Assembly (NCBI GenBank): GCA_021812735.1
Contig: JAKAMV010000025.1
Span: 1-28,690 of the forward strand
Direction of reading: 5' to 3'
DNA length: 28,690 bases
Source of the DNA: Chloroflexota bacterium
GTDB lineage: Bacteria > Chloroflexota > Limnocylindria > Limnocylindrales > CSP1-4
Below, one piece after another: positions 1 to 7,635 of this stretch. The notes beneath the pieces were generated by a model. The model saw only the letters and a list, made by a program, of their open reading frames with translations. It did no database searches and was not told the origin of the DNA. Numbering within the stretch: position 1 is the stretch's first letter; every line of letters begins with the position of its first letter. The position numbers and the translations under genes were made by a program.

Positions 1-295
1 GGCCGCGGGTGAAGCGGTAGAGGAGGGCGTCCTCCTTCGCATCGGGGAAGAAGCCAGCGTTGATCAGGCGTCGCGACGCTTCTTCGGTGGCGTTGCTCAC
101 AGCCCGGACGTCCATGAGTGCATCCACGTCGCCTGTGGACCACGAGCCGACGACGCCAGCCTCGGCCTCGAGGACGCGCACCATCAGCCCTCCAACGCAT
201 ACCCAGCGCAGCCCCGAGAGCAGAGTCGTCAGCTCGCGCGCAAGCCGGAACGCGGCCGCGTCCTGGTCGTCGCGCGGGACGATCCGGACGGTCAC
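1..295 (-). CDS. Nucleotidyltransferase-like protein, probable toxin partner (3' end outside window)
   Basis: This open frame enters from the left edge, so only the first 98 codons are visible. It starts with GTG at 295, which overlaps the TGA of the upstream HTH gene as GTGA, so the two are translationally coupled. The visible protein contains VGGLMVRVLEAEAG followed by STGDVDALMDVR. That arrangement (Gly-Gly, then Arg, then Thr-x-Asp-x-Asp) resembles the start of nucleotidyltransferase-fold proteins such as AbiEii/MNT-type toxins. An ASRRLINAGFF segment follows, also typical of that group. Family knowledge suggests it would transfer a nucleotide to RNA or protein and be held in check by the HTH partner. 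Order, overlap and a shared operator support a toxin-antitoxin reading, but the frame is incomplete and no toxicity can be inferred directly. It could be an orphan nucleotidyltransferase-like protein. Confidence 0.6.
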   Translation of the reverse strand, partial: MTVRIVPRDDQDAAAFRLARELTTLLSGLRWVCVGGLMVRVLEAEAGVVGSWSTGDVDALMDVRAVSNATEEASRRLINAGFFPDAKEDALLYRFTRG

Positions 296-993
296 TTGGC
301 GAGTCTGGCGAGCGCTGCCTGGCCCGCCTGCTGGAGCCGGGGCTCGGGGTCGTCGAGCAGGTCCAGAGCCACTGCGGCGAGCGGCGCCACATGCTCCGCG
401 GGCAATGCGGCCTGCTCGCCATCGACAACTCGGAGACGAACGTTCGGGTCGCGGCTCGTGCGGAGGGCGTAGCGCTCACGGAGGGCTGGAAGGTTGGCGG
501 CCGAGATGTAGGCGTCGACCATCTCCGGCCCTCCGACCAACCCGAGCCCGAACTCGGATGACGCCGATGCGCCGGTGAGCATGAGCGCCGGGTCTTCTCG
601 GAGCCGGGGCAGAACGCCGGAGTGGACCCGCAGCTCCTCGACCCGGCCCCGCGACGCCAGGCGTGCTCGGAGCGATGCAAGGGGATGCTGCGCCAGGTAG
701 CGCCGGATCCGGGAGCGCTCGCGCCTTTCGAGCCAGGCTGCCGACAGCCCCGACGCCAGGAGCAAGGCTGCCCACGCGTTCTCCTGAGTGAAACGGCGGC
801 CATCCACGGCCCCCAGCGCGATACGCGCCTCCACGGCGTGCGCCGGGATCAGCATGATCCGGCCCCGCCGCTCCGCTGGCAGCTCACCGGACGCCACTAG
901 GCTCCGGACGCGGCTTGGGGTCACGCCGAGCTGAGCCGCGGCCTCTGCGACCGTGCGGCTCCCAGTGAGGCGGCTTGATGTCGTATCAACCAT
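292..993 (-). CDS. HTH DNA-binding protein, probable antitoxin/autoregulator
   Basis: A 233-residue protein. Residues about 14-56 form an excisionase/MerR-like helix-turn-helix (TVAEAAAQLGVTPSRVRSLV, then a GELPAERRGR wing and IPAHAVEA). The remaining 175 residues are helical, rich in Arg and Leu, with no motif I recognise. The ATG at 993 is preceded closely by a -10-like TACTGT, so the transcript would be leaderless or nearly so. The 3' end overlaps the next gene by 4 bp. HTH-first, nucleotidyltransferase-second order is typical of type IV-like and related toxin-antitoxin pairs in which the HTH protein represses its own promoter. A perfect inverted repeat has one arm in the promoter spacer and the other over codons 2-5, as expected for autorepression. 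Antitoxin function is inferred; HTH identity is more secure. Confidence 0.7.
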   Translation of the reverse strand: MVDTTSSRLTGSRTVAEAAAQLGVTPSRVRSLVASGELPAERRGRIMLIPAHAVEARIALGAVDGRRFTQENAWAALLLASGLSAAWLERRERSRIRRYLAQHPLASLRARLASRGRVEELRVHSGVLPRLREDPALMLTGASASSEFGLGLVGGPEMVDAYISAANLPALRERYALRTSRDPNVRLRVVDGEQAALPAEHVAPLAAVALDLLDDPEPRLQQAGQAALARLAK

Positions 994-1031
994 TGCGCTA
1001 TCACAGTAGTTGATACGACACTACTGGTCAA
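979..1031 (-). promoter_or_regulatory. Promoter and inverted-repeat operator of the HTH/nucleotidyltransferase module
   Basis: Read on the minus strand there is a -35 TTGACC (1031-1026), a 17-bp spacer and a -10-like TACTGT (1008-1003), then ATG at 993. The sequence TGTCGTATCAAC at 979-990 is repeated exactly as its reverse complement GTTGATACGACA at 1009-1020, with 18 bp between the arms. One arm fills the -35/-10 spacer and the other covers codons 2-5. A second inverted repeat, CAGTAGT (1004-1010) and ACTACTG (1020-1026), is nested inside. A repressor bound here would block polymerase. All elements are read directly; their role is inferred. Confidence 0.7.
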
Positions 1032-1263
1032 GGCCTAGGAGGCAACGCGCTCGGGATGTCGCCGATTGCGTCACGAACGCGGTCAGGCAGTCGAGGACGA
1101 GGTCGAGCGTGGGCGCCACGACCCGCGCGTTCGTGCCTGTCACGCCGACGCAGAGGGCGCCGGCGCTGAGGAGGGCAACGGCGCCGATGATGGCAGCGTC
1201 AAGACGCGCGGCCGGATCCCACGCGGTGTGGCGGCGAACGGGGACGACAGTGCCGATGCCCAC
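1021..1263 (-). pseudogene. Truncated N-terminal fragment of a membrane (sensor-kinase-like) protein
   Basis: An 80-residue open frame from a GTG at 1263 to a TAG at 1021-1023. It has one clear membrane segment (DAAIIGAVALLSAGALCVGV), then APTLDLVLDCLTAFVTQSA, and stops where the toxin-antitoxin-like promoter begins. The PTLDLVLD stretch followed by a hydrophobic run is reminiscent of N-terminal membrane regions of some sensor histidine kinases of high-GC bacteria. No kinase domain follows. I read this as the 5' stump of a gene whose remainder was lost, perhaps when the module at 1-1031 arrived. A small genuine membrane protein is the alternative. The larger frame reaching 1839 on this strand is a shadow of uppP. 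Confidence 0.4.
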
Positions 1264-1379
1264 CCCCCCGGGAGTACCTTCCCGTTCCGCTCGCGCGGAT
1301 CCCAAGAGGATACTGCGGCGGGACAGGATCGCTGGTCCCGATGCGCGCTCGGCGAGCCGGCCTCGAGCGCCCGGCCCGC

Positions 1380-2270
1380 CTACCCGCCCAGCGCGAACCG
1401 CGCCGCGAGCACGACCCCCGCCACGAGCGAGTAGGCCGCGAACGGCAGCAGCGTGTTCGTCCGGAAGTAGCGCGACAGGAACCGCACCGACAGGTACGCC
1501 GCCACCGCCGCCGCCGCGCTGCCGGCCAGCACCTGGAGCCGCACGCCGTCGCCGTTGTGGCCGAGGAGATCCGGGATCTTGTACAGCCCCGCGGCCAGGA
1601 TGATCGGGGTCGCGAGCAGGAAGGAGAACCGCGCGGCGTCCTCGTGGTCGAGCCCGCGGACCAGCCCGGCGACCATCGTGACGCCAGAGCGGCTGATCCC
1701 CGGCAGGAGCGCGAACACCTGCGCCACGCCGACGGCCAGTGCCTCGCGGACCTCCAGGGTGTCGAGCCGGCGGTCGCCGTGCGCGGTCCGCGCGTGGGCC
1801 GCCACCGCCCGCCGCGCGACGCCGCGCCGGCGCGCCCACTCGCCGACCAGGAGCAGCACGCCGTTCGCGACCAGGAACAGCGACGCCGCGATCGGCGTGG
1901 CGAACAGGACGCGCAGCGCGTGCTCCGCGAGGAGGCCCACGAGGCCGGCCGGGATGGTCGCGATCACCAGCAGCCAGATCAACCGCTCGTCGGGAGCCTC
2001 GACGCGGCGGGTCCGCAGCGTGCGCAGGAATGCGGCGATCAGCCGCACCCAGGTGGCGCGGTAGTAGAAGAGGAGGGCGAGCGCGGTCGCGACGTGGAGG
2101 CCCACCAGGAACGCGAGCCAGTACGACTCGGCGGCCGACTGGGCGGCGACGACATCGTTCCAGCCGAGCAGCGCGGGCAGGAGCACCGAGTGCCCGAGGC
2201 TCGACACGGGGAACAGCTCGGTGACGCCCTGCAGGAGGCCGAGCACGAGGGCTTGGGGGTAGGTCAGCAT
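1380..2270 (-). CDS. uppP: Undecaprenyl-diphosphatase UppP (BacA family)
   Basis: A 296-residue polytopic membrane enzyme. It dephosphorylates undecaprenyl pyrophosphate to the monophosphate carrier reused in peptidoglycan and surface-polymer synthesis, and confers some bacitracin tolerance. The two family signatures are present: QGVTELFPVSSLGH at residues 14-27 (catalytic Gln/Glu region) and PGISRSG at 190-196. Membrane segments occupy most of the rest, and the length is close to the usual 265-290, with a slightly extended cytoplasmic loop around residues 145-175 rich in Arg and His. The ATG at 2270 lies 6 nt after a TAGGCT -10-like box, so the transcript is probably leaderless. No other cell-wall gene is adjacent. 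Confidence 0.95.
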   Translation of the reverse strand: MLTYPQALVLGLLQGVTELFPVSSLGHSVLLPALLGWNDVVAAQSAAESYWLAFLVGLHVATALALLFYYRATWVRLIAAFLRTLRTRRVEAPDERLIWLLVIATIPAGLVGLLAEHALRVLFATPIAASLFLVANGVLLLVGEWARRRGVARRAVAAHARTAHGDRRLDTLEVREALAVGVAQVFALLPGISRSGVTMVAGLVRGLDHEDAARFSFLLATPIILAAGLYKIPDLLGHNGDGVRLQVLAGSAAAAVAAYLSVRFLSRYFRTNTLLPFAAYSLVAGVVLAARFALGG

Positions 2271-2276
2271 CGCGCG

Positions 2277-2282
2277 AGCCTA
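2277..2282 (-). promoter_or_regulatory. -10-like box of uppP (near-leaderless start)
   Basis: TAGGCT on the minus strand, 6 nt upstream of the uppP ATG. There is no Shine-Dalgarno sequence between box and start. The -35 region is not recognisable. The same TAnnnT arrangement recurs before several other starts in the window. Confidence 0.45.
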
Positions 2283-2407
2283 CCCGATATCCGCGGCGAG
2301 CCCGGGGAAGGCAGGGTCGCCGCCGACGCGCCGGGCCCGGGCGAGGCCGATCGCGGCCGACGCGCGCGGCCCATCGGCTCAGCCAGCGGCTCCGCGCGAC
2401 GCCCCCA

Positions 2408-3886
2408 TCACGCCTCGAGCACGCGCCGCGGGTCCGGCCACTGCTCGAGCCCGACCGAGCGCGCCGCCTCGTCGACCAGCGAGCAGAGCTCCTCGCGCAC
2501 GTCGTCCGGCAGGCCTACTGGCGGGTTGGCGGCCATCGCCGCCGCCCTCGCGGCGGCGCTGTCGACTAGGCCGGTCCGCCCCGACGCCTGCCACTCCGCG
2601 AACCCGCCGCGGTACGACAAGGTGGGCCGGACGAAGTCGGTGCGCAGGTACCGGCGGGTGTGGGCGGTGGCCAGGAAGCCGTAGCCGGGCTCCAGGCCCT
2701 CGGCGATGGCGTCGAGGCTGAGCGCGGTCGCGTCCCAGGCCGGCTGCCGGAACGCGTAGAAGGCGTAGTTGAGGACCTCGTCGTCGATGACCAGCGCCTC
2801 GGCCGAGCCCGAGACGCCGCTCTGGTTCTCGCCCGGGCCGGACAGGAACCGCGGGTGCGACGCCAGCCCCAGGATGGCGTTGGCCATGTGCTCGTAGCCG
2901 AACTGGGTGTCCACGACGACCGAATCGGAGGTCGGCCCGTAGCAGTCGCAGGCCAGGCCGTACCGGCGCGCCAGCAGGGTCGCCGCGATGGACGCGACCC
3001 CCGTCTCGGGCGGGCCGGAGGTCACGACGCCGGTCCGCGGGTTGATCGACGAGAGTCGGGGGCCGTAGTAGAGCGGCGTGCCGGGCTCGACCGCCTGGGT
3101 CAGCACGAGGCCCGCCAGCACCTCGGCGTTCTGCGTCGCGAGCGCGGCCGAGATCGACCCGGGCGCCGTGGTGCCGGCGGCGGGGCAGGGGAGGATCTCG
3201 ACGGCGACCTGGCCGGCGCGGACCGTGGCGATCAGGGCGTCGGACACCTCGGCCCCCAACTGGAGGGGGCTCACGGGCGAGAACGCCAGGTCCACGGGGT
3301 ACCGGCCGCCGGTCCCGTCGGCGCCGGTGACCGCGACGGCCATCCGCCGCAGGAAGTCGCCCTGGAAGGCGTGCGAGATGCCCGGGCCGCCGATCGGCTT
3401 GTCGGTCTCGCGGGCGAGCACCAGGTACGAGTACAGGGGCTCGAGCGGGTGCGGCACGTCGTCGGGCTGGACGAGCGAGGTGACGGCGTGCAGGTTCGCC
3501 ATGTGGTGCATGACGCGGGTGAGGCGCACCTGGTCGGCCACCGTGGCGCGGCGGGCGAGCCCGGTCTTGGGGTCGACGATGTCCCTGGCGCCGCCCATGT
3601 TGTGGACGAACGTGGGGCCCGGCTCCGCGTCGACCGGGATGGACCGCGCCTCGTCGCGGGCGACCAGGGTGAACCGGGGCGGGCAGGCGGCCACCGCGTC
3701 GGCGACGACCCCGCGCGGCATGAGGATCCGGCCGCTCGGCCCCTCGGTGCAGCCGCCCGCGAGCAGGATCTCGCGGGCGGCGGGCGACTCCACCTGCGCC
3801 CCGAGCCGCTCGAGCACTGACAGCGACGTCTCGTGGATCGCCTCGATGGCCTCGTCGGGCCACAGGTCAAGCATGCCGTTCCCCAT
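2408..3886 (-). CDS. MttB-family (trimethylamine-type) corrinoid methyltransferase, non-pyrrolysine
   Basis: A 492-residue protein of the trimethylamine:corrinoid methyltransferase family. Archaeal MttB contains pyrrolysine at an in-frame amber codon; this frame is continuous, so it belongs to the non-pyrrolysine branch, known members of which demethylate glycine betaine and other quaternary amines. Family-like stretches include HNMGGARDIVDPKTG (residues 95-109), ILPCPAAGTTAPGS (231-244), TQNAEVLAGLVL (251-262) and EPGTPLYYG (267-275). The start at 3886 is supported by a GGGA-containing ribosome-binding site about 8 nt upstream; the open frame extends further only through the neighbouring gene. 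It begins 20 nt after the VIT-type transporter gene, so the two form an operon. No corrinoid protein or reductive-activation gene is nearby, so substrate and methyl acceptor are unknown. Confidence 0.88.
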   Translation of the reverse strand: MGNGMLDLWPDEAIEAIHETSLSVLERLGAQVESPAAREILLAGGCTEGPSGRILMPRGVVADAVAACPPRFTLVARDEARSIPVDAEPGPTFVHNMGGARDIVDPKTGLARRATVADQVRLTRVMHHMANLHAVTSLVQPDDVPHPLEPLYSYLVLARETDKPIGGPGISHAFQGDFLRRMAVAVTGADGTGGRYPVDLAFSPVSPLQLGAEVSDALIATVRAGQVAVEILPCPAAGTTAPGSISAALATQNAEVLAGLVLTQAVEPGTPLYYGPRLSSINPRTGVVTSGPPETGVASIAATLLARRYGLACDCYGPTSDSVVVDTQFGYEHMANAILGLASHPRFLSGPGENQSGVSGSAEALVIDDEVLNYAFYAFRQPAWDATALSLDAIAEGLEPGYGFLATAHTRRYLRTDFVRPTLSYRGGFAEWQASGRTGLVDSAAARAAAMAANPPVGLPDDVREELCSLVDEAARSVGLEQWPDPRRVLEA

Positions 3887-3906
3887 CGATCGTCCCTGCC
3901 TTGTGC

Positions 3907-4608
3907 CTACGCCGAGACCAGCCGGCCGATGAGGACGCCCGCCAGCGCGGCGGCTCCCGCGATGGCCATCGTCTGGAGGGCGGTGCGCCAGATCGGCTCG
4001 CGGCCGATCAGGCCGCGCGCGATGCCGAGCGCCGCCATGAGCATGCCCGTGATGACCAGCGACACGACCCGGGCGGTCTCGATCGGGAAGATGGCGAATG
4101 GCAGCACCGGGACGCCGGCCGCCAGGAGGTCTGCGAAGAACATCCACAGGGCGTGGGCGCGGGGCGACGCCCCGTTCCCGCGGGGCAGGCCGACCTCGTA
4201 CGCCGCGACGTGGTCGAGCATCGCCCGCGGGTTGCGCAGGAAGGCGCGGCTGACCGCCGCGGCCTCGTCGTCGGTGAAGCCGGACTGCCGCAGCTGCGTG
4301 ACCACGCGCTCGCGGGCGCTGTCGGGATCGGCCTCGATCCGCTTGCGCAGCCGCTCGACCTGGGCGCGCGCGACGCTGTTCTCGGAGTGCACGTCGAGGT
4401 AGGTGCCGGCCATCATCGAGACGGCGCCGGCCACGGCGCCGGTCGCCCCCGCCAGCAGCACGATGCTTGCCGCGTTGGTGCTGGCCGCGACGCCGAAGAC
4501 GAGGCCGGAGATGGACACCGCTCCGTCCTCCATGCCGAACGCGACATCGCCGATCGAATCGAGCAGCGAGCGGCGGAGGCGGGCGGGCAGGTCTCGGAGC
4601 GGATGCAC
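3907..4608 (-). CDS. VIT1/CCC1-family Fe2+/Mn2+ transporter
   Basis: A 233-residue membrane protein of the VIT1/CCC1 family, whose members move Fe2+ or Mn2+ out of the cytosol. Residues 18-45 (SIGDVAFGMEDGAVSISGLV) match the family's first helix with its conserved Asp and Gly residues. GAVAGAVSMMAGTYLDVHSE (57-76) matches the second helix and its Met/Glu metal-site region. A cytoplasmic Arg/Glu-rich helical segment (about 76-130) resembles the family's metal-binding hairpin, and three hydrophobic segments follow. The start is GTG at 4608 with AGGAG about 10 nt upstream. A TAGACT -10-like box lies at 4639-4644. It is the first gene of an operon with the MttB-like gene. Confidence 0.85.
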   Translation of the reverse strand: MHPLRDLPARLRRSLLDSIGDVAFGMEDGAVSISGLVFGVAASTNAASIVLLAGATGAVAGAVSMMAGTYLDVHSENSVARAQVERLRKRIEADPDSARERVVTQLRQSGFTDDEAAAVSRAFLRNPRAMLDHVAAYEVGLPRGNGASPRAHALWMFFADLLAAGVPVLPFAIFPIETARVVSLVITGMLMAALGIARGLIGREPIWRTALQTMAIAGAAALAGVLIGRLVSA

Positions 4609-4965
4609 GACCGGGCGGCTCCTAGGGCGGGGAAGACGAGTCTACCCGGGCCGTCTGGGGGGACGCCGAGAAGGCTCAGGGTGCGGGCGCCGTCGGTCCC
4701 GTCGTGGCGCGGTACCCGCCGGCCCACTGCGGGCGCCCGGCCGGGCGCCGCCGGGCGCCGACCAACTGGCGGCCCTATGAGCGGCCGCTCCTCTCGGAGG
4801 GCCGCGTCGTGGTCCGCGCGACGCCTGTCCCGACTGCCACCGGTCAGCCGGGCCGCGCATCGGCCCACTCGTCGCCCCGCCCGCCCATACGGCCATCTGC
4901 TGGCCGAGCGATCTGTCGTCGGGTGCAGTAAGGGCGAGTTGAGTGACAGCCCCGACAATCCCGTC
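4609..4965. other. Intergenic region between divergent genes
   Basis: This 357-bp spacer separates the minus-strand VIT gene from the plus-strand HTH gene. It holds the VIT promoter candidate (TAGACT at 4644-4639 on the minus strand). The middle, about 4725-4810, is a GC-rich stretch of short inverted repeats built on GGCGCC, CCGGGCGCC and GAGCGGCCGCTC. I see no convincing coding sequence or RNA gene. A GACAAT six nt before the HTH start could be its -10 box. Confidence 0.5.
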
Positions 4966-5622
4966 ATGGGTTCACGCGACCGGGCTGCGGCAGTCGGCGC
5001 AGCGGACGCTTGGCGATTTGCAGCGGATGTCGGCCGGGAGACCCGCAATGCGCGGCGATCGGCGGGCGCGAGTCAGCGTGTCGTCTCGGCGCGAGCCGGC
5101 GTGAGTCGGACACAACTCGGCCGCCTCGAGCGGGGCGAGCTCCGCGGTCCGCCGCTCACGCTCATCTGTCAGGCGGCGCGAGCGGTTGGCCTGACTGCCA
5201 GCCTCAAGGCCTATCCCGATGGCACCCGCCTGCGCGATGCGGGCCAGCTGCGCGTGCTCGGTCGCTTCGATCAGGTGCTTGCCCCGCCCCTCCGCATTAG
5301 TCGCGAGGTGCGGCTGCCGCTACTGGGGGACCTGCGCGCGTGGGATGAACGCGTCACCGACGGGACGCACGCCGCCTCGGTCGAGTGCGAGGTCCACCTC
5401 AACGATGTCCAGGCCCTCCAGCGCCGGATCGCGCTCAAGCTGCGCGACGATCCTGCGGCCGGCGTGGTGATCCTCCTGCTCGCCGACACTGCCCACAATC
5501 GACGGGTCCTCGCGGAGCACCGGGAGGCGCTGCGCACCCAGTTCCCGCTCGATGGCGGCGCGGTCCTCCGGGCTCTGCGAGCGGGGCGGATCCCGCCTGC
5601 CAGTGGTCTGGTTCTGCTGTGA
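4966..5622 (+). CDS. XRE-type HTH protein with C-terminal domain resembling a PD-(D/E)xK fold
   Basis: A 218-residue protein. Residues about 18-80 form an XRE/Cro-like helix-turn-helix (GASQRVVSARAGVSRTQLGR, LERGELRGPPLTLICQAARA). The C-terminal half contains GDLRAWDERV (121-130), ASVECEVHLNDVQALQRRIA (137-156) and LLLADTAHNRRVLAEH (170-185). I recall this combination from a widespread uncharacterised family in Chloroflexi and Actinobacteria. The spacing of Asp122/Asp127, Glu140/Glu142 and Lys158 is compatible with a restriction-endonuclease-like core, but this is pattern-based inference and fold prediction would be needed. The ATG at 4966 was chosen because the HTH begins soon after; the open frame extends much further upstream without coding character. 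It is a single gene, divergent from the VIT operon. Confidence 0.72.
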   Translation: MGSRDRAAAVGAADAWRFAADVGRETRNARRSAGASQRVVSARAGVSRTQLGRLERGELRGPPLTLICQAARAVGLTASLKAYPDGTRLRDAGQLRVLGRFDQVLAPPLRISREVRLPLLGDLRAWDERVTDGTHAASVECEVHLNDVQALQRRIALKLRDDPAAGVVILLLADTAHNRRVLAEHREALRTQFPLDGGAVLRALRAGRIPPASGLVLL

Positions 5623-5693
5623 CGGCTCGGCGTCTTCCTTGCGCTCGGCGTCTTCCTGCGCCCGGCGGCTACTTCGCCGACCCGCCCGACCGA

Positions 5694-5851
5694 GCAGCCG
5701 CCCCGTGCAGGGGCTCGAACGGCGCACGGGCCGTGTAGCCCGACCGCGCAGGCGCCCGCGCCGCATCTGACCGGCCGGGGGCCTCGAACGGCGCACGGGC
5801 CGTGTGGCCCGGCGCTTCGGCCGCCCATGCAGCCGCCCCGTGCAGGGGCGG
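5694..5851. repeat. Interleaved GC-rich direct repeats in spacer
   Basis: Within the 294-bp spacer between the HTH gene and sulP, the 20-mer GCAGCCGCCCCGTGCAGGGG occurs at 5694-5713 and 5829-5848. A 23-bp element beginning CTCGAACGGCGCACGG occurs at 5714-5736 and 5783-5805. The second 20-mer sits in a 7-bp hairpin (CCGCCCC / GGGGCGG, 5833-5851). Just upstream, CTCGGCGTCTTCCT is repeated twice at about 5626-5657. No gene is apparent. A role in termination of the converging genes is possible. Confidence 0.6.
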
Positions 5852-5916
5852 GAGCGGCGGGAGGGGTGCGCTGGAGAAGGCACGGCCGCCCCGGCCCGGC
5901 TCCGCGAAGCCGCCCC

Positions 5917-7635
5917 CTACCGCATCTCCTTCCAGCGCTCGAACGCCGCCACGGCCACCGGCAGCGTGGGGTAGAAGCGCTCCTCGTCGATCGCCTCGAG
6001 CAGCTTCCCACGGACCAGCTGCGCGCGCAGGTCCTGCTTCACGCGCGCCATCGCGAACACGACGTTCCGCCGCGCCAGGTCCCGCGCGAACTGCTCCAGC
6101 ACCTCGACCGCCGTCGTGTCCAGCTCCACGATCGCCTCCGCGTTGAGCAGGAACCACCTGACCCTGGTCGGCTGCTCGTCGACCGCGGCCAGCGCCCGGG
6201 CGCGGAAGTCGGGGGCGTTCGCGAAGCACAGCGGGGCGTCGTACCGGAAGACCAGGAGCCCCGGGATCTGGGTGGCGTCCGGGTAGTCGGCGATGTTGTG
6301 GAGCCCGGCCAGGCCCGGTACCCGCCCGAGGACGGACGCCGGCGGGCGGGCGACGCGCATGAACAGGTCCGCCACCGACAGCGCGATGGCGATCAGGATG
6401 CCGGCCAGCACGTCGAACACCAGGACGCCCAGGAGGGCGGCCATCGCCAGCCCGAGCTCCGTGGAGCGGAACGTCCACAGCCGCTGGAGCTCGCCCACGC
6501 GCACCAGGCGCCAGCCCGCGAACACGACGATGCCCGCCAGGACCGCCTTGGGGATCAGCGCGATCAGCCCGGGCGCCAGCAGCACGATCACGACGGTGGA
6601 CGCCGCCGCCACGAGTCCGGCCAGCTGGGTGCGGGCGTGCATCGCGTCGAGGATGGCCGAGCGCGACCCGGAGGCCGAGATGGCGAAGCCGCCGGTCAGG
6701 CCCGCCCCCAGGGTCGCGACGCCGAGTGCCAGCAGCTCCTGGTTGGCGTCGATCTCCTCGCCGGTCCGGGCGGCGAAGGCGCGCCCGGTCAGCGCCACCT
6801 CCGAGTACGCGACGAAGGTGACCGCCACGGTGCTGCCGAGGAGCTCCCCGACGTCGCCGAGCCCGATCGGCGGGAGCGAGATGCTGGGCAGCCCGCTCGG
6901 CACCGAGCCCACGAGCGCCACGCCGTGCTGGTCGAGGTGGAGCAGCGCCACCGCCAGCCCGCCGGCGATCACCGCCAGCAGCGTGCCCGGCGCCAGGGGC
7001 GCGACGCGGCCGAGGGCCACCAACCCCACCACGACCGACACGCTGAGGGTGAGGACGATCGCGTTGACCTCGCCCAGCCGACCGGCGAGCTCGACCGCCT
7101 TGCCGAGGTTGGAGGAGGATGTGAGGGTGAGGCCCGTCAGCGACCCCAGCTGGCCCAGGATCATCACCAGGCCGAGGCCGGCCATGTAGCCCAGCAGGAT
7201 CGGCCGCGAGAGCATGTCGGCCACGAACCCCAGCCGCAGCGCCCACGCGGCCAGGCACGCCAGCCCGACCATGACCGCGAGGGCGGCCGAGAGCGCGACC
7301 CAGCGGTTCGGGTCGCCGCCGGTGAGCGGCGCGACCGCCGCCGCCACCATCACGCAGGCTCCGGCCTCGGGCCCGACCGAGAGCAGCCGGGACGTGCCGA
7401 GGAGCGCGTAGATGACCATCGCGATGACGGCCACCCACAGCGACGTGAGCGGCGGCGCCCCGACGATCCCCGCATACGCGAGGCACTGCGGGACGAGGTA
7501 GGCGGTGACGGTGATGCCGGCCACCACGTCGGGCCGCAGCCACGTGCGCTCGTAGCGGCGGAGCTGCGTGAACCCCGCCGCGGCCGCGGCGTGCGTGTGG
7601 CGTGCAGCCTCGTTCTGGGCCAAGTCGTGCTCCAC
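5917..7635 (-). CDS. SulP-family anion transporter with STAS domain
   Basis: A 572-residue member of the SulP/SLC26 family (sulfate, bicarbonate or other anion uptake, usually H+- or Na+-coupled). The N-terminal part carries the SulP signature region (LRPDVVAGITVTAYLVPQCL and AYAGIVGAPPLTSLWVAV, about residues 33-72), followed by 10 or more membrane segments. FAISASGSRSAILDAMHART (about 335) matches the conserved family segment. Residues about 445-565 form a cytoplasmic STAS domain with ELDTTAVEVLEQF near its nucleotide-binding loop. The start is GTG at 7635; TTG a few codons in is an alternative. The 270-bp spacer to the divergent lipoprotein gene shows no clear promoter. No carbonic anhydrase or sulfate-assimilation gene is adjacent, so the substrate cannot be assigned. 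Confidence 0.9.
   Translation of the reverse strand: MEHDLAQNEAARHTHAAAAAGFTQLRRYERTWLRPDVVAGITVTAYLVPQCLAYAGIVGAPPLTSLWVAVIAMVIYALLGTSRLLSVGPEAGACVMVAAAVAPLTGGDPNRWVALSAALAVMVGLACLAAWALRLGFVADMLSRPILLGYMAGLGLVMILGQLGSLTGLTLTSSSNLGKAVELAGRLGEVNAIVLTLSVSVVVGLVALGRVAPLAPGTLLAVIAGGLAVALLHLDQHGVALVGSVPSGLPSISLPPIGLGDVGELLGSTVAVTFVAYSEVALTGRAFAARTGEEIDANQELLALGVATLGAGLTGGFAISASGSRSAILDAMHARTQLAGLVAAASTVVIVLLAPGLIALIPKAVLAGIVVFAGWRLVRVGELQRLWTFRSTELGLAMAALLGVLVFDVLAGILIAIALSVADLFMRVARPPASVLGRVPGLAGLHNIADYPDATQIPGLLVFRYDAPLCFANAPDFRARALAAVDEQPTRVRWFLLNAEAIVELDTTAVEVLEQFARDLARRNVVFAMARVKQDLRAQLVRGKLLEAIDEERFYPTLPVAVAAFERWKEMR

Noticed and set aside
1341..2684. Long plus-strand open frame opposite uppP and the end of the MttB-like gene
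   Set aside because: Arg/His/Gln/Glu-rich, low hydrophobicity, antisense to well-supported genes; a shadow produced by high GC.
2379..3863. Alternative minus-strand frame over the MttB-like gene
   Set aside because: Arg/Pro-rich with no motif; the frame at 2408-3886 carries the family signatures.
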